The notes below the pieces were generated by a model. The model worked only from the letters and a program-made list of their open reading frames with translations, did not search any database and had not been told where the DNA came from. 64,000 nt of DNA from Apostichopus japonicus (Eukaryota > Echinodermata > Holothuroidea > Aspidochirotida > Stichopodidae). The translations under genes were made by a program, and so were the position numbers. Of the stretch, positions 1-11,229 are shown piece by piece. Position 1 is the first letter of the stretch. The number at the start of each line of letters is the position of its first letter. Location of the stretch: the NCBI RefSeq assembly GCF_037975245.1, contig NC_092577.1, positions 27,339,398-27,403,397 on the forward strand, read 5' to 3'.

Positions 1-1131
1 AGAATTTGCCAGCTCTATATATGGGACCCATATAGTGTTACACAAAAGGACGTGCAGCAAGATTTGTTATGAATGACTACAAACGCAGTGTTAACAGTAT
101 GCTGGTATATCTCAACTGGGAAGAAAATTAGAAATACTAAGGACCAAAGTTCGGCTCATCGCCTGGTATAAGGAAACTCACAGCATTACGCCTAGTAAGT
201 AAGGTTCTTCATCTTGTAGCTGATGACAACACTGCAACAGCAACATCTCTTGATTTCAACTATAAAACCCTCAGAGCCCAAAATAACTATTATAAACACT
301 AGCTCTATCCACACACCAACCCTCTATGTAATAAACTACCACCAGAGATCAAATCTGGAGGTTGCTATCCTTCAAGCAGCTTCTGGATCACTACATCAAA
401 TCCGGGCAAAAAAGGATCACACATCAACAGCACTTTTGGCGATTTGTGTCGACATAGATCAAGGCTGTTAACCGCACATTATTGCCACGTGCACTTACAG
501 AAGCAGAAGTGGAAGTCAAATTCTAAACACTTTTTGCAAACGGAATTTTAAGCAACAATGCCGTGGCTAAAATTGGCTAAAGTGAAAGAAATATATATGT
601 CCCTTTTGTTATCTTGAAGCACAGTCATTGACTATGTGCTCATTATTGGAATCACACAATTAACTTCAATGCATGCATATATGATATAGAGAAGTTTTTA
701 CTTGCTTGGTCAGTTTGACTCACAACCTTTACAAGTATAATACGTAATAATAATATTTCTGGCTGAATCTGATCAAACCAACATGTTTGTAGTGACAAAC
801 AACATGTCTAAGACTGCCCCATGCTGCGTAATAAGATAGACCAGGTTTATCGGCCAATAAATCCTGATTATCAGAGGATATTTCCAAGTTTCATTCACTG
901 ATAAATCCGTATTTTTTTTTCTCTAGGATAACTAAGATTTATCACCCAGGTATCTGGGTTTACCAGTGTTAGTCCAGGTTTACCTGAGAAAAACAATGTT
1001 TTTTCAAGTAATTAACCAAGATAATCACTTTCATCACTATTTGACAATTACGCGGACGAAACATGGCAGAATGATACACTGATCTGTACTACTACTAGGC
1101 CTAGTACTATTTGCTTTTGGGATAGGTGGGG
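1..1131. other. AT-rich intergenic sequence, no gene seen
   Basis: Short open stretches (for example 223-471) have no recognisable domain, no convincing splice sites and a low-complexity composition. I see no RNA gene. Confidence 0.6.
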
Positions 1132-1361
1132 CTTATTCGCAGGGCAGCCCTGTGAATAGCCAGACACATACACCTTATTCACAGGGCAGCCCTGCGAATA
1201 GCCGGACAAAAGCATCTTATTCACAGGGCAGCCCTGCGAATAGCCAGACACATACACCTTATTCGCAGGGCAGCCCTGTGAATAGCCAGACACAAGCATC
1301 TTATTTGCAGGGCTGCCCTGCGAATAGCCAGACACATACACCTTATTCACAGGGCAGCCTT
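1132..1361. repeat. 42-bp minisatellite with hairpin core
   Basis: Five full units start at 1132, 1174, 1216, 1258 and 1300, with a partial unit from 1342. Each unit has two 10-bp arms around one central base (TTCGCAGGGC A GCCCTGCGAA in the clearest case), so each can fold as a tight hairpin; in the unit at 1300 the centre base is flipped. Linkers alternate between CAGACACATACAC and GGACAAAAGCAT-type. Because 42 is a multiple of three, both strands stay open across the array, which explains the apparent 14-residue protein repeats; I do not take them as genes. Confidence 0.9.
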
Positions 1362-1388
1362 AGACTGGGTTAACGGGCTCAGTAATTT

Positions 1389-1433
1389 TTGGGGCTATTC
1401 GAGTTTGCTTTTGGGGCTATTCGAGTTTGCTTT
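1389..1433. repeat. 22-bp direct duplication
   Basis: The phrase TTGGGGCTATTCGAGTTTGC is present twice back to back, just downstream of the 42-bp array. Confidence 0.75.
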
Positions 1434-1911
1434 TGGGCACCAGCTATCTTTTTGAGAGTCTCAATTGGGAGCCTCTATATTTTGAGGAATTTATTGGCCT
1501 TTGGGATTCCTATCTTAATGCTGTTAGGATTGGTTTTGGGAGCCTAGGGCCTTAAGATTGAACCAGTCTAGCATTAGTACCGCCAACATAAAAATGTCAT
1601 CCCACGATCATTTTCACCTTTGTTTTTGCAGAGTGACTGCTCATTTGCATGTAAAGGTGTGGGAGGTGGGGGGGGGGAGGTGTCACACCCTTGACCATAT
1701 TGGCTTTCAGGCAATATCGGCTTTTGGGGAATCCCAAGATAAGCTCCCTTAAAATAAGCTTTTAAACTTGAACTGCTGGGGCTCCAAAAATTAGCTTATG
1801 AAGTGGCTAAGACTATTTGGGCCCAAAAGGTTGGCTTTTTCAAGGCCCCTAAACTGACTGGTATCAATAGCAAAACCTAATAATAAACCTATTTTCAAAA
1901 TCGTCACAGCC

Positions 1912-1961
1912 CAGCGAATAAGGTGTCTGTGTACGTTATTCGCCGGGCTGCCCTGCGAATA
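1912..1961 (-). repeat. Diverged inverted copy of the 42-bp unit
   Basis: The reverse complement reads as a GCAGGGCAGCCC core followed by an ACACAGACACCTTATTCGC linker, the layout of the array at 1132-1361, but separated from it by 550 bp and inverted. This suggests the unit is part of a dispersed element rather than only a local slippage product. Confidence 0.65.
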
Positions 1962-2261
1962 ATCACTTCGTTTGGGATATGTTAAGTATTTACCAGGCCT
2001 ACAGGCTACACTACAGTATGCCTATTGTACGATGTTATCTACTGCCATGCCTACCTGAAGCTCAAGCATGAGTGCTGTCCTCGGCTACAAAATACACGCG
2101 ATCTCGTAGCAGTAAGAAGAATGATGCAATATAGAACAGGACTCGCTGGATTAAAATCGCAGAACTTAACACAGGGTGGTGGGCCAACCACAGCAGCAGG
2201 TGCGATATGGCTTTTAAGTTCTATGTATTCATTTCTGTACTAAGCAAAACAAAATCGCACA

Positions 2262-2420
2262 CGGCACATGAACCAACCTGAAGCTATCCCAGTATTCATC
2301 CCCAGGTTCATCCTAGGATTCAAACTCATCACAGGATTCATCACAGGATTCCTCAGATTCAGATTTATCACCAGATACATCACGGATTCAGACTCATCAC
2401 AGGATTCACCACAGTATGCA
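2262..2420. repeat. Dispersed ATTCATCACAGG-type repeat
   Basis: Degenerate 10-12 bp units (ATTCATCACAGG, ATTCATCCCAGG) follow the phrase AACCAACCTGAAGCTATCCC. The same arrangement occurs inverted at 25686-25772, just upstream of POLR3K. The open frame at 2268-2450 is made of these units and is not supported as a gene. Confidence 0.65.
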
Positions 2421-2450
2421 AGAAATTGTCACTTACAAAAATTTGAGTGA

Positions 2451-3612
2451 TCATGGAATACCTTACCCGATTCAATACATGATATCTGTCCATAAAAAAC
2501 ATCAATGTGTATTAGAATGTGAGTCGTTTTCAGATTGACCGAGAAGTATCCAAGTTACCAACAATATAATAGAACGCCTTACTGCGACTAAGAATCACAA
2601 AGACTATTCATACATACCATAATTCGTTACGAACGTCAAACGTTCCCGTGGCCTCTAAGTGTATATTTTATTGAGTGGTAGAACCTACATGTAGTATGTG
2701 CGGTGGGCCTATACTGGCGAGCGGGATGCCAAGGTGTTGGCCCAATAAGGTGCTCTTGGGATCGCCCGTCCCCGACCATCTATATAGCTATTGATATTAG
2801 ACCTGAATCACTGACCAGCTTCTATTGTCAAGGGGCAACCAGTGCAAACGGTAATTTACCGAACGTGATACAACATCAAAGTCACGAAATACCGGGTTAC
2901 CCGACATGCATTTACGGAAGGGGGCAGGTTGGGGGTTGGGAGATGCATGGTCACAGTAAGAAGAAATTATCAAATTCAAAGGTATTCCAATTCTACGTTG
3001 GCTTAATAGGGACATAGTGGCGGGGGGTCCCCAAATTTCAAAAGTGGACTTTTTATCTCAAACATTCCACATTTTATCTCAAAATTTGGAAATTAAAAAA
3101 AAATATTAAAATTATGAGATAAAAGTCAAAATTTGGAGATAAGAAATCAAAATTTGGAGCCTTTTGAAGACATTTTTTTCTTTTCCTTTGTCCCTATTTA
3201 GCCACCGTACAATTCCACTTTCAAAGATTGATTCTAATACATGGGAAAATACTAATCAGATTATTAAAAAGGTCTATTTGAAAATCATTGCTTTGAACAT
3301 TATTGGGGGCCATGCCCCCCCCCCTCCCGGTGTCGGTGGCTCTGAAAATTCATTACAAAGCTAGTACATATATGCCTGGTTTCATTACCATTTCTGTTTG
3401 TTCATGGAGTTATTTAGTTCAATGTTGTTTTGTTTAATGTTGTTTTGATTTTTTTTTTCTGTATCCTCGGAACTAGACCAATATTTGAAGAAAAAATATT
3501 AGCAGCTGATCCTACTTTAAAGTTGTGTTGTCTTTTCCCCCTACAAGAATACCATTAGTGATATTAAAGTCACGAAACTTATTACGACCGCCATCTCCCC
3601 AAGTACATACAG
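2451..3612. other. Intergenic sequence, no gene seen
   Basis: The open frames at 2703-3017 and 3164-3364 show no domain. Around 3015-3160 there are degenerate phrases built on AAAATTTGGAGATAA and TTTTATCTCAAA. A run of C at 3315-3330 resembles the ends of the GC-rich transposons found elsewhere in the window. Confidence 0.5.
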
Positions 3613-5592
3613 TAACCAGAATGCAAAATGCATTGAGGTTTCGATGACTTCAATGCACTAGACTTCTGCTTGTTAGTATAAGCAGAACTAGCTGTTACAA
3701 TAACACTATGGCATGCTAACACAGGTCAGTCTACTGTACGAGGTTATACACACCTCCATCAAAAACAATAGGGTTCTTGTACTCAATGTTATGAATCCAC
3801 ACACCAAGTATTACAAAACCAAACCAAATCTCTAATAACTTCGCACATTAAGGTTGCAGAGGAGTCCACTTATGGACAAGTTAGATTGGAATATGCCCAC
3901 GCAACTTCAAAGAATCAACTTGAAAGAAGCTAATACAGGTCACTGGAGGTCAACCTGAGGTCAAAGGTCACCCAATGCAGTTCGACTATTGTATTACAAT
4001 AGCGTAACTCCCAACCTTGATGGACATTTGGTTCTCAAGTTATTGCAAAAATACTAGTATTTGACCCCTAATTGAGCTTTGTTGACCTTGGTTCATATAA
4101 CCGTTATGTTTTGAAACGATCTCTTACCCCATTCACAAATATCAACCATGTATAGTATGTATAGTTTCATTTTGACCCATAAATGACCTTTGGTGACCTT
4201 AGATCACATCACGGTTATTTTAGAAAATGTACCACTTCTTCTTTCACAACTTGTCCTAATATACCAGCCATGTCAGACTTTGTGAATAGAAGTTGTTGCA
4301 AAAATGAGCATAAGTTGGCAGTTTTTTGCACATAATCAACCTTGAATGACCTAATGGTTTTATCAAAAATGTTCCCCTTGATGATGTGCACTCTGTCCTA
4401 AAATCCCAACCTTGATGGACATTTGGTTCTCAAGTTATTGCAAAAATATTAGTTTTTGACCCCTAATTGGCCTTTGTTGACCTTGGATCATATTACGGTT
4501 ATTTTGGAAAATGTGCCTTTACTTCATTCACAACTTTTCCTAAAATACCAGCTATGTCAGACTTCGTGATTAGAAGTTGTTGCAAAAATTAGCATAAGCT
4601 GGCAGTTTTTTGCACATAATCAACCTTGAATGACCTTGGATGACTTGATAGTTTTGATCAAAAATGTTCCTCCTGATGACGTGCACTCTGTCCTAAAATT
4701 TGCTTGGCCTACAATGTACACACATAATGTTGTTGCTAGAAATGTATCAAAACCAACCTTTGGCCCCTCATAACTTGAGAACTGGGTGTCCGATTGAAGC
4801 GGGAGTTGGTTTCCTACTGCACAAAGAGCTCTATCATATATCAACATATTGACAAACTTTTCTTTGTTCTGTTTTGTTTTGCCCCTTATCTCCTAAAATG
4901 AGCATATTTTTCAAGATTTGACCTTTGACCATTTGACCTCGCGGTCAGATGTAGTTTGACACGCTGATTCCAAAAAGCAACATGACAAGTCTGTGCGACC
5001 ACCCTAACTGTACCTATTAAAAACAAAAACATTGACCTCTGATAACTTCGCACACAAGTGTCGCACAGGGGTCAACTATGGATCATTTTGATCAGAAGGT
5101 ACCTTTGAGATCCGATTATGGCCACGAAAATTCAAATAACCCAAAATACTGATAAAGGTCACCGGAGGTCACCCTGAGGTGAAAGGTCACCTAGATGCGG
5201 GTCGACTCCCTGATTACAATAGCGTAACTCCCAACCTTCACGGACATTTGGTTCTCAAGTTATTGCAAAAATACTAGTTTTTGACCCCTGATTGACCTTT
5301 GTTGACCTTGGATCACATGACCGTTATGTTTTGAAATGATCCCTTACCCCATTCACAACTGGTCCCAAAATATCAACCATGTCGGATCCTGTCAATGGGA
5401 GTCATTGCTTGTTTTAATATTTTGGTTTTTGGCCTCTAACTGACCTTTGGTGACCTTCACAGGCACCACAAAAAATAGGGCACATCTACTCAATGTGGTA
5501 CTCATATACACCAAATATTAGATTGGTCCAAGCTTCTCTACTTGAGATACCGTGTTTACAAGCCAGGCGTCACACACACACACACACGCAGG
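3613..5592 (+). repeat. Long TGACCT-rich interspersed repeat, copy A (3' truncated)
   Basis: It starts with AACCAGAATGCAAAATGCAT and GGTTTCGATGA, the same start as the copies at 24309, 34821 and 48367. The body is full of TGACCTTTGG, TTGACCTTGG and AGGTCAAAGGTCA phrases. It closes in a (CA)n tract at about 5572-5590 and lacks the final CATCGAAACC end seen in the other copies. Some open frames (for example 4620-4847 minus) occur in matching positions in the copy at 48 kb, but they are short and I do not call them genes. No transposase or reverse transcriptase is visible. Confidence 0.85.
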
Positions 5593-6479
5593 TGTATTTT
5601 CATAACAGTTTCTACTCCTAAATAAAGAGGAGAATATTTGTCCATGACAAAATTGTAAAGCCATCGTAAATCGCCAGTTTGAATCCGTCAAGAAATCCTT
5701 GACACACTATTTTGAGAGAATCCTAAATGTAAACGGATATTCTTAAGAGGGCTTTCTCCTCTCCACTTGAACACGAAATTTGCGAATTTTAAATTGAAAT
5801 TGTGACCCGTTCATTATTATTTTGATTACTGCTTTACCAAATTTGAGTAAACCCTTCGCGGTGAAAACATCTAAGATGTTGTGTACATACTTCGTCAGAT
5901 GTGACGCAATACAATATGTGTTTATATCATTTGCCAATTTTTATGGCCTTAAATAATACCTTTACGATGTACCGTATACAAAAAAAAAATGGTAAAGAAA
6001 AGAAAGGGTATTATATTTTGTTTATATGCATAAAATTTAAGATAGTTTTATTATTGATGAAGTAAATTACTTGTTAACAACCTGGAAATTGGTGCCGACG
6101 TGATTCTCCATCAGCTTTAAAAGCTGCTGTTATTTTAATTGTAAACAATATAAACATATGCATACATCATGTAACTTTTTTTTGTCGATTAAACAAGCTC
6201 TAGTCATCCATATATTAGATCCAATAAGATTAGATTAATGATATGTAGACCCAATGCAATATCGAATCTGCATAAATATATGTAAATCCAGGCTGTTTTA
6301 TTCAAGTAAAAGAATTTTGCCTTTCAAAAATTAAATGTCATTTCGCAAGGGTATACCGGTAACCAGAGAAAGCACTGTATGGAATCAGTACCTTAGATAA
6401 TACTATATACACGTCATTGTTCTTTTCATTTAATGTACAACTTATTAATACAAGAGGAAGTATAATATATATCATCGAC
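5593..6479. other. AT-rich sequence, no supported gene
   Basis: The minus-strand open frame at 5743-5937 has a protein-like composition, but no domain and no clear pair of splice sites. I leave it as unsupported. Confidence 0.4.
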
Positions 6480-6517
6480 AGTATGATCGTCATCAACAGT
6501 AATGTGACGATCATACT
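6480..6517. repeat. Small perfect hairpin, 13-bp arms
   Basis: AGTATGATCGTCA and TGACGATCATACT are exact reverse complements separated by 12 bases. It directly abuts the larger inverted repeat that follows. Confidence 0.85.
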
Positions 6518-6520
6518 GAG

Positions 6521-6690
6521 GACGATGATGGCAGTATCCGACAGTTATACCAATGACAACGTTAACGAACATCCTATCGATACTGTTGATTACTATGCAA
6601 GTCGTCGTCGCTGACATAGTAATCACAGTATCGATAGGAAGATCGTTAACGTTGTCATCGGTATAACTGTTTGCTACTGCCGTCATCGTC
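6521..6690. repeat. Large inverted repeat (about 77-bp arms, 17-bp loop)
   Basis: The left arm 6521-6597 and right arm 6615-6690 are near-perfect reverse complements around a loop rich in GTCGTC. Each arm contains CAGTTATACC, AACGTTAACG, TATCGATA and TTACTATG. The transcribed form would be a long stem. No terminal duplications were found, so its origin as a transposon is not shown. Confidence 0.85.
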
Positions 6691-7005
6691 GTCAGCATGA
6701 CCGCCACAACGGGAATGTCGTCAACATCGTCGACGTAGTCGTCTCCGTAAAGTAGTAATCAACAGTATTATTAGGATCATCGTTAACGTTTATCATCGGG
6801 AAAGGTCGGCTAATGTCGTCATCATGATCGTCATTAACGGGAACGTCGTCATTATCATTGGCGTAGTCGTCATCGCCGACATAGTAATCAACAATATCGA
6901 TAGGATCATCGTTAACGTTATTATCGATATAACTTTCGGCTACTGTCGTCATCATCGTCATCATGATCATCATTAACGGGAATTTCGTCATTATCATTGG
7001 CTTAT
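6691..7005. repeat. Degenerate direct copies of the hairpin arm
   Basis: The phrases AGTAATCAACAGTAT, GGATCATCGTTAACGTT, and runs of GTCGTCATCATCGTCATC recur at about 6753-6810 and 6885-6975, in the orientation of the right arm of the hairpin. The Asp/Asn-rich minus-strand frames across this region are the translation of these trinucleotide-like repeats. Confidence 0.7.
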
Positions 7006-7618
7006 CCACTTGGTACTTAACAGCCTAACATATACATAATTCATGACATTGGAAGTGGTTAACGCAGTTTTTTGAAATATTAAATCTGAATGAACATAAC
7101 CATATTTCAGCGGCCAAAAATAGGTCTGTATAACATATATAAATCCGTATGCTATGCTGTGTTACAAATTCGTTTGCTGCATATAGTCCACACTTCGTTT
7201 ATTTTTTTCCATAGAAAGTCCCCGTTTACGGGCTTGTCACCAGCAGACACATGTCTTGTCTGATTACACTTTGAAATATGAATATTGTGACGTCATGACG
7301 AATTTTTGTCGAGGATATGTATGCTTATTTTATGCAATCGAAGTGTGCCCGAAGGAGTCCTCTCGTAGGCATTATATATCGGGAGATATATTCACATCAT
7401 ATATCATGTCCGAGAGTCTTTTGAAACTTTACCTTCACATTCGAGCATATCCGAGAAACAACATAATACATTGCCCTTTCGGCGTTCCATAATCCGATGA
7501 CTTCGAATCGTCCGAGTGAAGTATGATAAGTGGCCGGGACGCGCGGCTATGCTCGGATATTGTTTTAACGAAAATTGGACGTATTAAACACATACTGTGT
7601 TATCTCCTAGTTTTTTAC

Positions 7619-7855
7619 ATGTAAATACACGACTTAATGTACGAACGTTCTCTCCGTGAAGTTCATCTTTGTTTGGTAATGCCATTTGACAAGTATTCGT
7701 CATAATATCGTAAGATATCGCAGAACAACTTTGTTGCAAGCATTCATTAGCGCACTGGGTGGAACTGAATGTTCGAGATGATTTCAAAACACTGCTTTGT
7801 GCTGATATGGTCAATCCGAGAGAAGGTAACCCGAAAACTAACCCAACGTCGATCC
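7619..7855 (-). CDS. PAN/apple-like domain exon of a lectin-like gene
   Basis: I see a 237-nt open exon with a strong acceptor (a long T tract then ACAG before the first base at 7855) and a donor GTAAAA after 7619, in phase 1 at both ends. It encodes about 79 residues; the segment SSTQCANECLQQSCSAISYD followed by NTCQM has the Cys spacing of PAN/apple modules, which mediate protein or sugar binding in extracellular proteins. The first half is hydrophobic and Ser-rich. It lies downstream, on the same strand, of a C-type lectin exon (13546-13938) and two linker exons with compatible phase, so one mosaic extracellular protein is likely. That these exons are joined in one mRNA is inference. The hAT-like element at 7969-9092 sits in the preceding intron. 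The next exon downstream was not found. Confidence 0.6.
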
Positions 7856-7968
7856 CTGTAAAAAAAAAAGTAAAAAAATTCAAAAAATTATTCAAATGTC
7901 TTTGCCTTCATGCAGTATCAGCAAGAAGAGGGAGTAGGGGGCGTGGGGGGAGGGGAAGGCATTGTGCT

Positions 7969-9092
7969 CAAGGGCGGCGAAAGCACTTTTAATCTGGGGG
8001 GGAGGGCACCGACGTCGAAGGGCACTTTGCAGAAATTCGATTGGACTGATGCAGCCTGATATTTAGTACCCTTTATAACCCTTATTGTATTATCTTATTT
8101 GCGTATACACATCACTCCATCATCGCCCCCCCCCCTCCCTCAGTGGCGGAGCTTGGGGTGATGGTCAGGGGGCGAGAATGGTCTGTAGGCCGGGGGCGCT
8201 TTCGACACTATCTAAGCGGAGGGCCACCACAGGTTGGCGCGGAGCGTACAGAATTTTTTGGAGTAAAGATACTCCCTAGATTGCCGGAAATGACCCTTTT
8301 CCTATTTGCAGATAAACGATGAATAAATAGGTGTCATCGCCATTTTGTCAGAAAATTACACCAACAAAATGTGACAAATGTTAATAGGTATTTGAGAGCG
8401 CAATAAAATAGTCAATAATCGCGAATAAGTAAAAAAGTGGTAAAAAGCTGAAAAGGGCGCCAGCAGTCATTTTGAGTCCGTCAGGGGGGCATCCACCCCC
8501 TCTAACTGTATGGACGCTCCGCCACTGCGCCCTCCCCCCCCCCCCCTCAAGGAAAAATGCATACTAGCATTGAAATATCCAATGTGCACATTGGAAACAA
8601 GGAACAAGTTTTCTTTCGAAACAAAATGAGGTGAAATCATTACAAAGTCCAAGTCCCAACACACGCGATCGATACATGCATGAAAGCAAATGAAACATGT
8701 CAAAATACGAAAGGATGGGGTAGGTTATGGGATATTAAAACTAAACTCATTATTCATAGTAGGCTATAAATGGCTTCTGCTTATTACAAAGTCACAATTT
8801 AATATAGCAATGTATTTTTGGAAATGTATTAGGATTTTTTTGACAAATTGAATATGCATAATGGCACTCACCAGAATGCTAGAAGCCTTGTGGTAGTAAA
8901 CATTTGAGTTTGACCCACAGAATCCATTATTACTTCTAACTTAGGATTAGATCTCTTACTGAAATATCGCTGACCTAATAAGGTGATCAAGAGTACAATT
9001 TTTTTATGTAGAAAAAGGGCACATTTTTATCCTGAGGAAAAGTGGGGGGCACGTGCCCCCTGTGCCCCCCCCCCCCGGTTCCGCCGCCTTTG
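7969..9092. mobile_element. hAT-like non-autonomous element carrying a nested MITE
   Basis: It is bounded by exact 8-bp duplications ATTGTGCT at 7961-7968 and 9093-9100. The ends are inverted repeats: CAAGGGCGGCGAA on the left and, read backwards, CAAAGGCGGCGGAACC on the right, with long G/C runs inside. A second element (8141-8527) has inserted within it. No transposase is visible, so it is a deletion derivative or MITE. Confidence 0.85.
8141..8527 (-). mobile_element. CAGTGGCGGAGC MITE, copy 1 (nested)
   Basis: A 387-bp element with CAGTGGCGGAGC ends in inverted orientation. The body holds CTAAGCGGAG, TGGCGCGGAGCGTAC, GGAAATGACCC and GAGTCCGTCAGGGGG, shared with copies at 35900, 55499 and 59929. 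Orientation is opposite to the copies at 35900 and 55499. The flanks are C-rich and only roughly duplicated. It lies inside the element at 7969-9092 and is therefore younger. Confidence 0.9.
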
Positions 9093-9727
9093 ATTGTGCT
9101 CCTTTTATACTAGTAACGAGTATAACGTCTTCCTACTTCTCTTTCATGTAATTTATATAATTCCATGATAATTCCTAACAAGGCCCATCTATTTATCACC
9201 TTCTCACCACTACTTATGACTTTATCAAATTGGATATCTCGCACTCAGCTGGAGGAAAGCTCTGAAGTTCCTTACGGAAGAAACGCTACCCGCACAATGG
9301 TCGTATAGGGTAACATACGCCAATTAAAAACCTCATTGACTTACATATTAAACCACACAAGTAATGTGGTCTCTAAGTCTAGATAGAAGTTCTCACTAGC
9401 TAAACGCTACCCATCACTGGATACCTGACAAGTTGGCCTTTCATGGCACCATCAATTTTTTTTCTGCTATCAGAGCCTAAAGTTTCCGTCACTTGTAAAC
9501 AAACCTCTTCACTCAGTAGTAAACAATTTTCTGACGCTGCTCCTGGGAGGCCTAAAGGGGTCTAAAATCGTCTCAATTCACCCAATTTTTGCACCACATG
9601 TACTTCCATTCATGCTCTTCAACATGCGAGATCCATGCAGATCCAAGATAACATATCAAAATATTCTCCTACTGCATTTTGGCACTAGTACTGAGATAGG
9701 AGAACATTCGGGCAGATTGATATAGAC

Positions 9728-10137
9728 CAGGGTTGTCCAACCTTTTGCAGAGGAGGGCCACATGGAATGATTATGATGAAGGAGGGGGTCGCATGAACCC
9801 TACGCTCGATTTTTCGATTTTTGCGCGAAGCCCAAGGCAACAAAATGTGAGCAGTGCGCGCGGAGCGCACTGATTTATGTTCCTTCCTGATAAAACAGAT
9901 GAATAAAGTCCAGCCGGCACCCCCCCCCCCTCCCCTCCGCTGAGAGAGTGTCACACAAACTGACCTGTATGCAGTTTTTTTGGACCCAGAAGGTTCGAAT
10001 GATTGATTATATAGCTTCAAATTGTTATCAATAAATTTGCTCACTAAATTTCACACCGTAGAGCATCTCTGACGGGCCGGACGCAACCCTGCGGCGGGCC
10101 GGACTGTGGCCCGCGGGCCGTAGGTTGGACAACCCTG
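9728..10137. mobile_element. hAT-like MITE with CAGGGTTGTCCAACC ends
   Basis: A 410-bp element with inverted ends CAGGGTTGTCCAACCTTT and AGGTTGGACAACCCTG, bounded by exact 8-bp duplications ATATAGAC at 9720-9727 and 10138-10145. The ends resemble hAT-type non-autonomous elements. The minus-strand open frame across it is incidental. Confidence 0.9.
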
Positions 10138-10145
10138 ATATAGAC

Positions 10146-11229
10146 TCTAATACGGACGAATTGATATAGACTATGTGCCACCATTGGTGCTATAACGATA
10201 CAGTATTGTCACTTGGAATTTTTTATACTGAATCTGTGCAAATTTTGATTCAGTAGCAATTACTAATGGTACTTTAATCTGGAAGAACTAAATGCAACAC
10301 TTGTGTTCGAAGATAATGTGTACAGAGGGGAATCTTGAAGAATTAATTGTATTTGCTTTTAAGAGATATTTTATATACAAAATTGGAACAACACTTACTT
10401 GGCAGTCCCATTGTAGAACTTTCGTCTGTGGAAATGACGTCAGAGGTGGTCGTTTCTGACAATACATATGCGCAAGAAAGAAAGAATGGAAACCCTCATG
10501 AGAAATCAATTCTAATGGAACCTCGACAATTAATTTAAATCACGTATAGACTTCATGAGTAATTTGCGACGATATTTCTAAGTAAAATTTGACCAAAAAT
10601 AATATACTAACGTCCAATCTGATCATGCAAAATATTGTTTCGTTGTTCATTTGTATGCTTCTAAGTTTTTGGCACAACTGATATTTAATTGATATATACA
10701 GTTACTTTGAAAGATAAATGTAATTTACAAAGCTGTATTATCATGCGCAATGGGAACCCTAATAGTTGTGAGTTTATAACGGGCTTGTTCAAGTTAAAGA
10801 TGTTACTTCAATATATAAACAAATGACTGGGGCATATTATCAATTTCAAAATATGAATTGAACCGTGTCTTTTGTTGTCCTCTTGAACAATGATGACCTT
10901 ATTACAAAGGAAATCTTAATAGTCATTGGTAGGGATATATAAAAGGGCCATATTGGAGACCCTCTTGTCATTTAGTTAACATGCACTGTTCTGTGCAATG
11001 TTTTTGTTTATAATACATGTCTCTCATTGTATATAGATACTTCAATAATAATAATAATAATAAGACTTATAATGCGCACACACCACTCAAAGAATGTTCA
11101 TGGCGCAAATGACAATGAGAAATGATACAAATAATACAGAATAATACAAAACAATGACAGAAGAAAAAGTCACCATGGTATTCCGTCTGTTTGTCTATGT
11201 GTATGTCTTCAAAGTTCTCTTCTGTAAAT
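10146..11229. other. AT-rich sequence, no gene seen
   Basis: Probably intron of the minus-strand lectin-like gene. It contains an (ATA)n run near 11046-11063. No domain was recognised in the short open frames. Confidence 0.5.

Noticed and set aside
1048-1373. Repeat proteins on both strands (14-residue units SYSQGSPANSQTH and the like)
   Set aside because: Both strands are open because the 42-bp unit is a multiple of three; no start context, splice site or domain.
4620-4847. Minus-strand open frame in TGACCT-rich repeat, similar to 49871-50077
   Set aside because: Similarity reflects the shared repeat. The frame is short, and copies C and D lack it; not evidence of a transposon gene.
5575-5590. 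(CA)n tract as an independent microsatellite
   Set aside because: It is a fixed part of the TGACCT-rich repeat, also found at 24748-24770 and 50828-50856.
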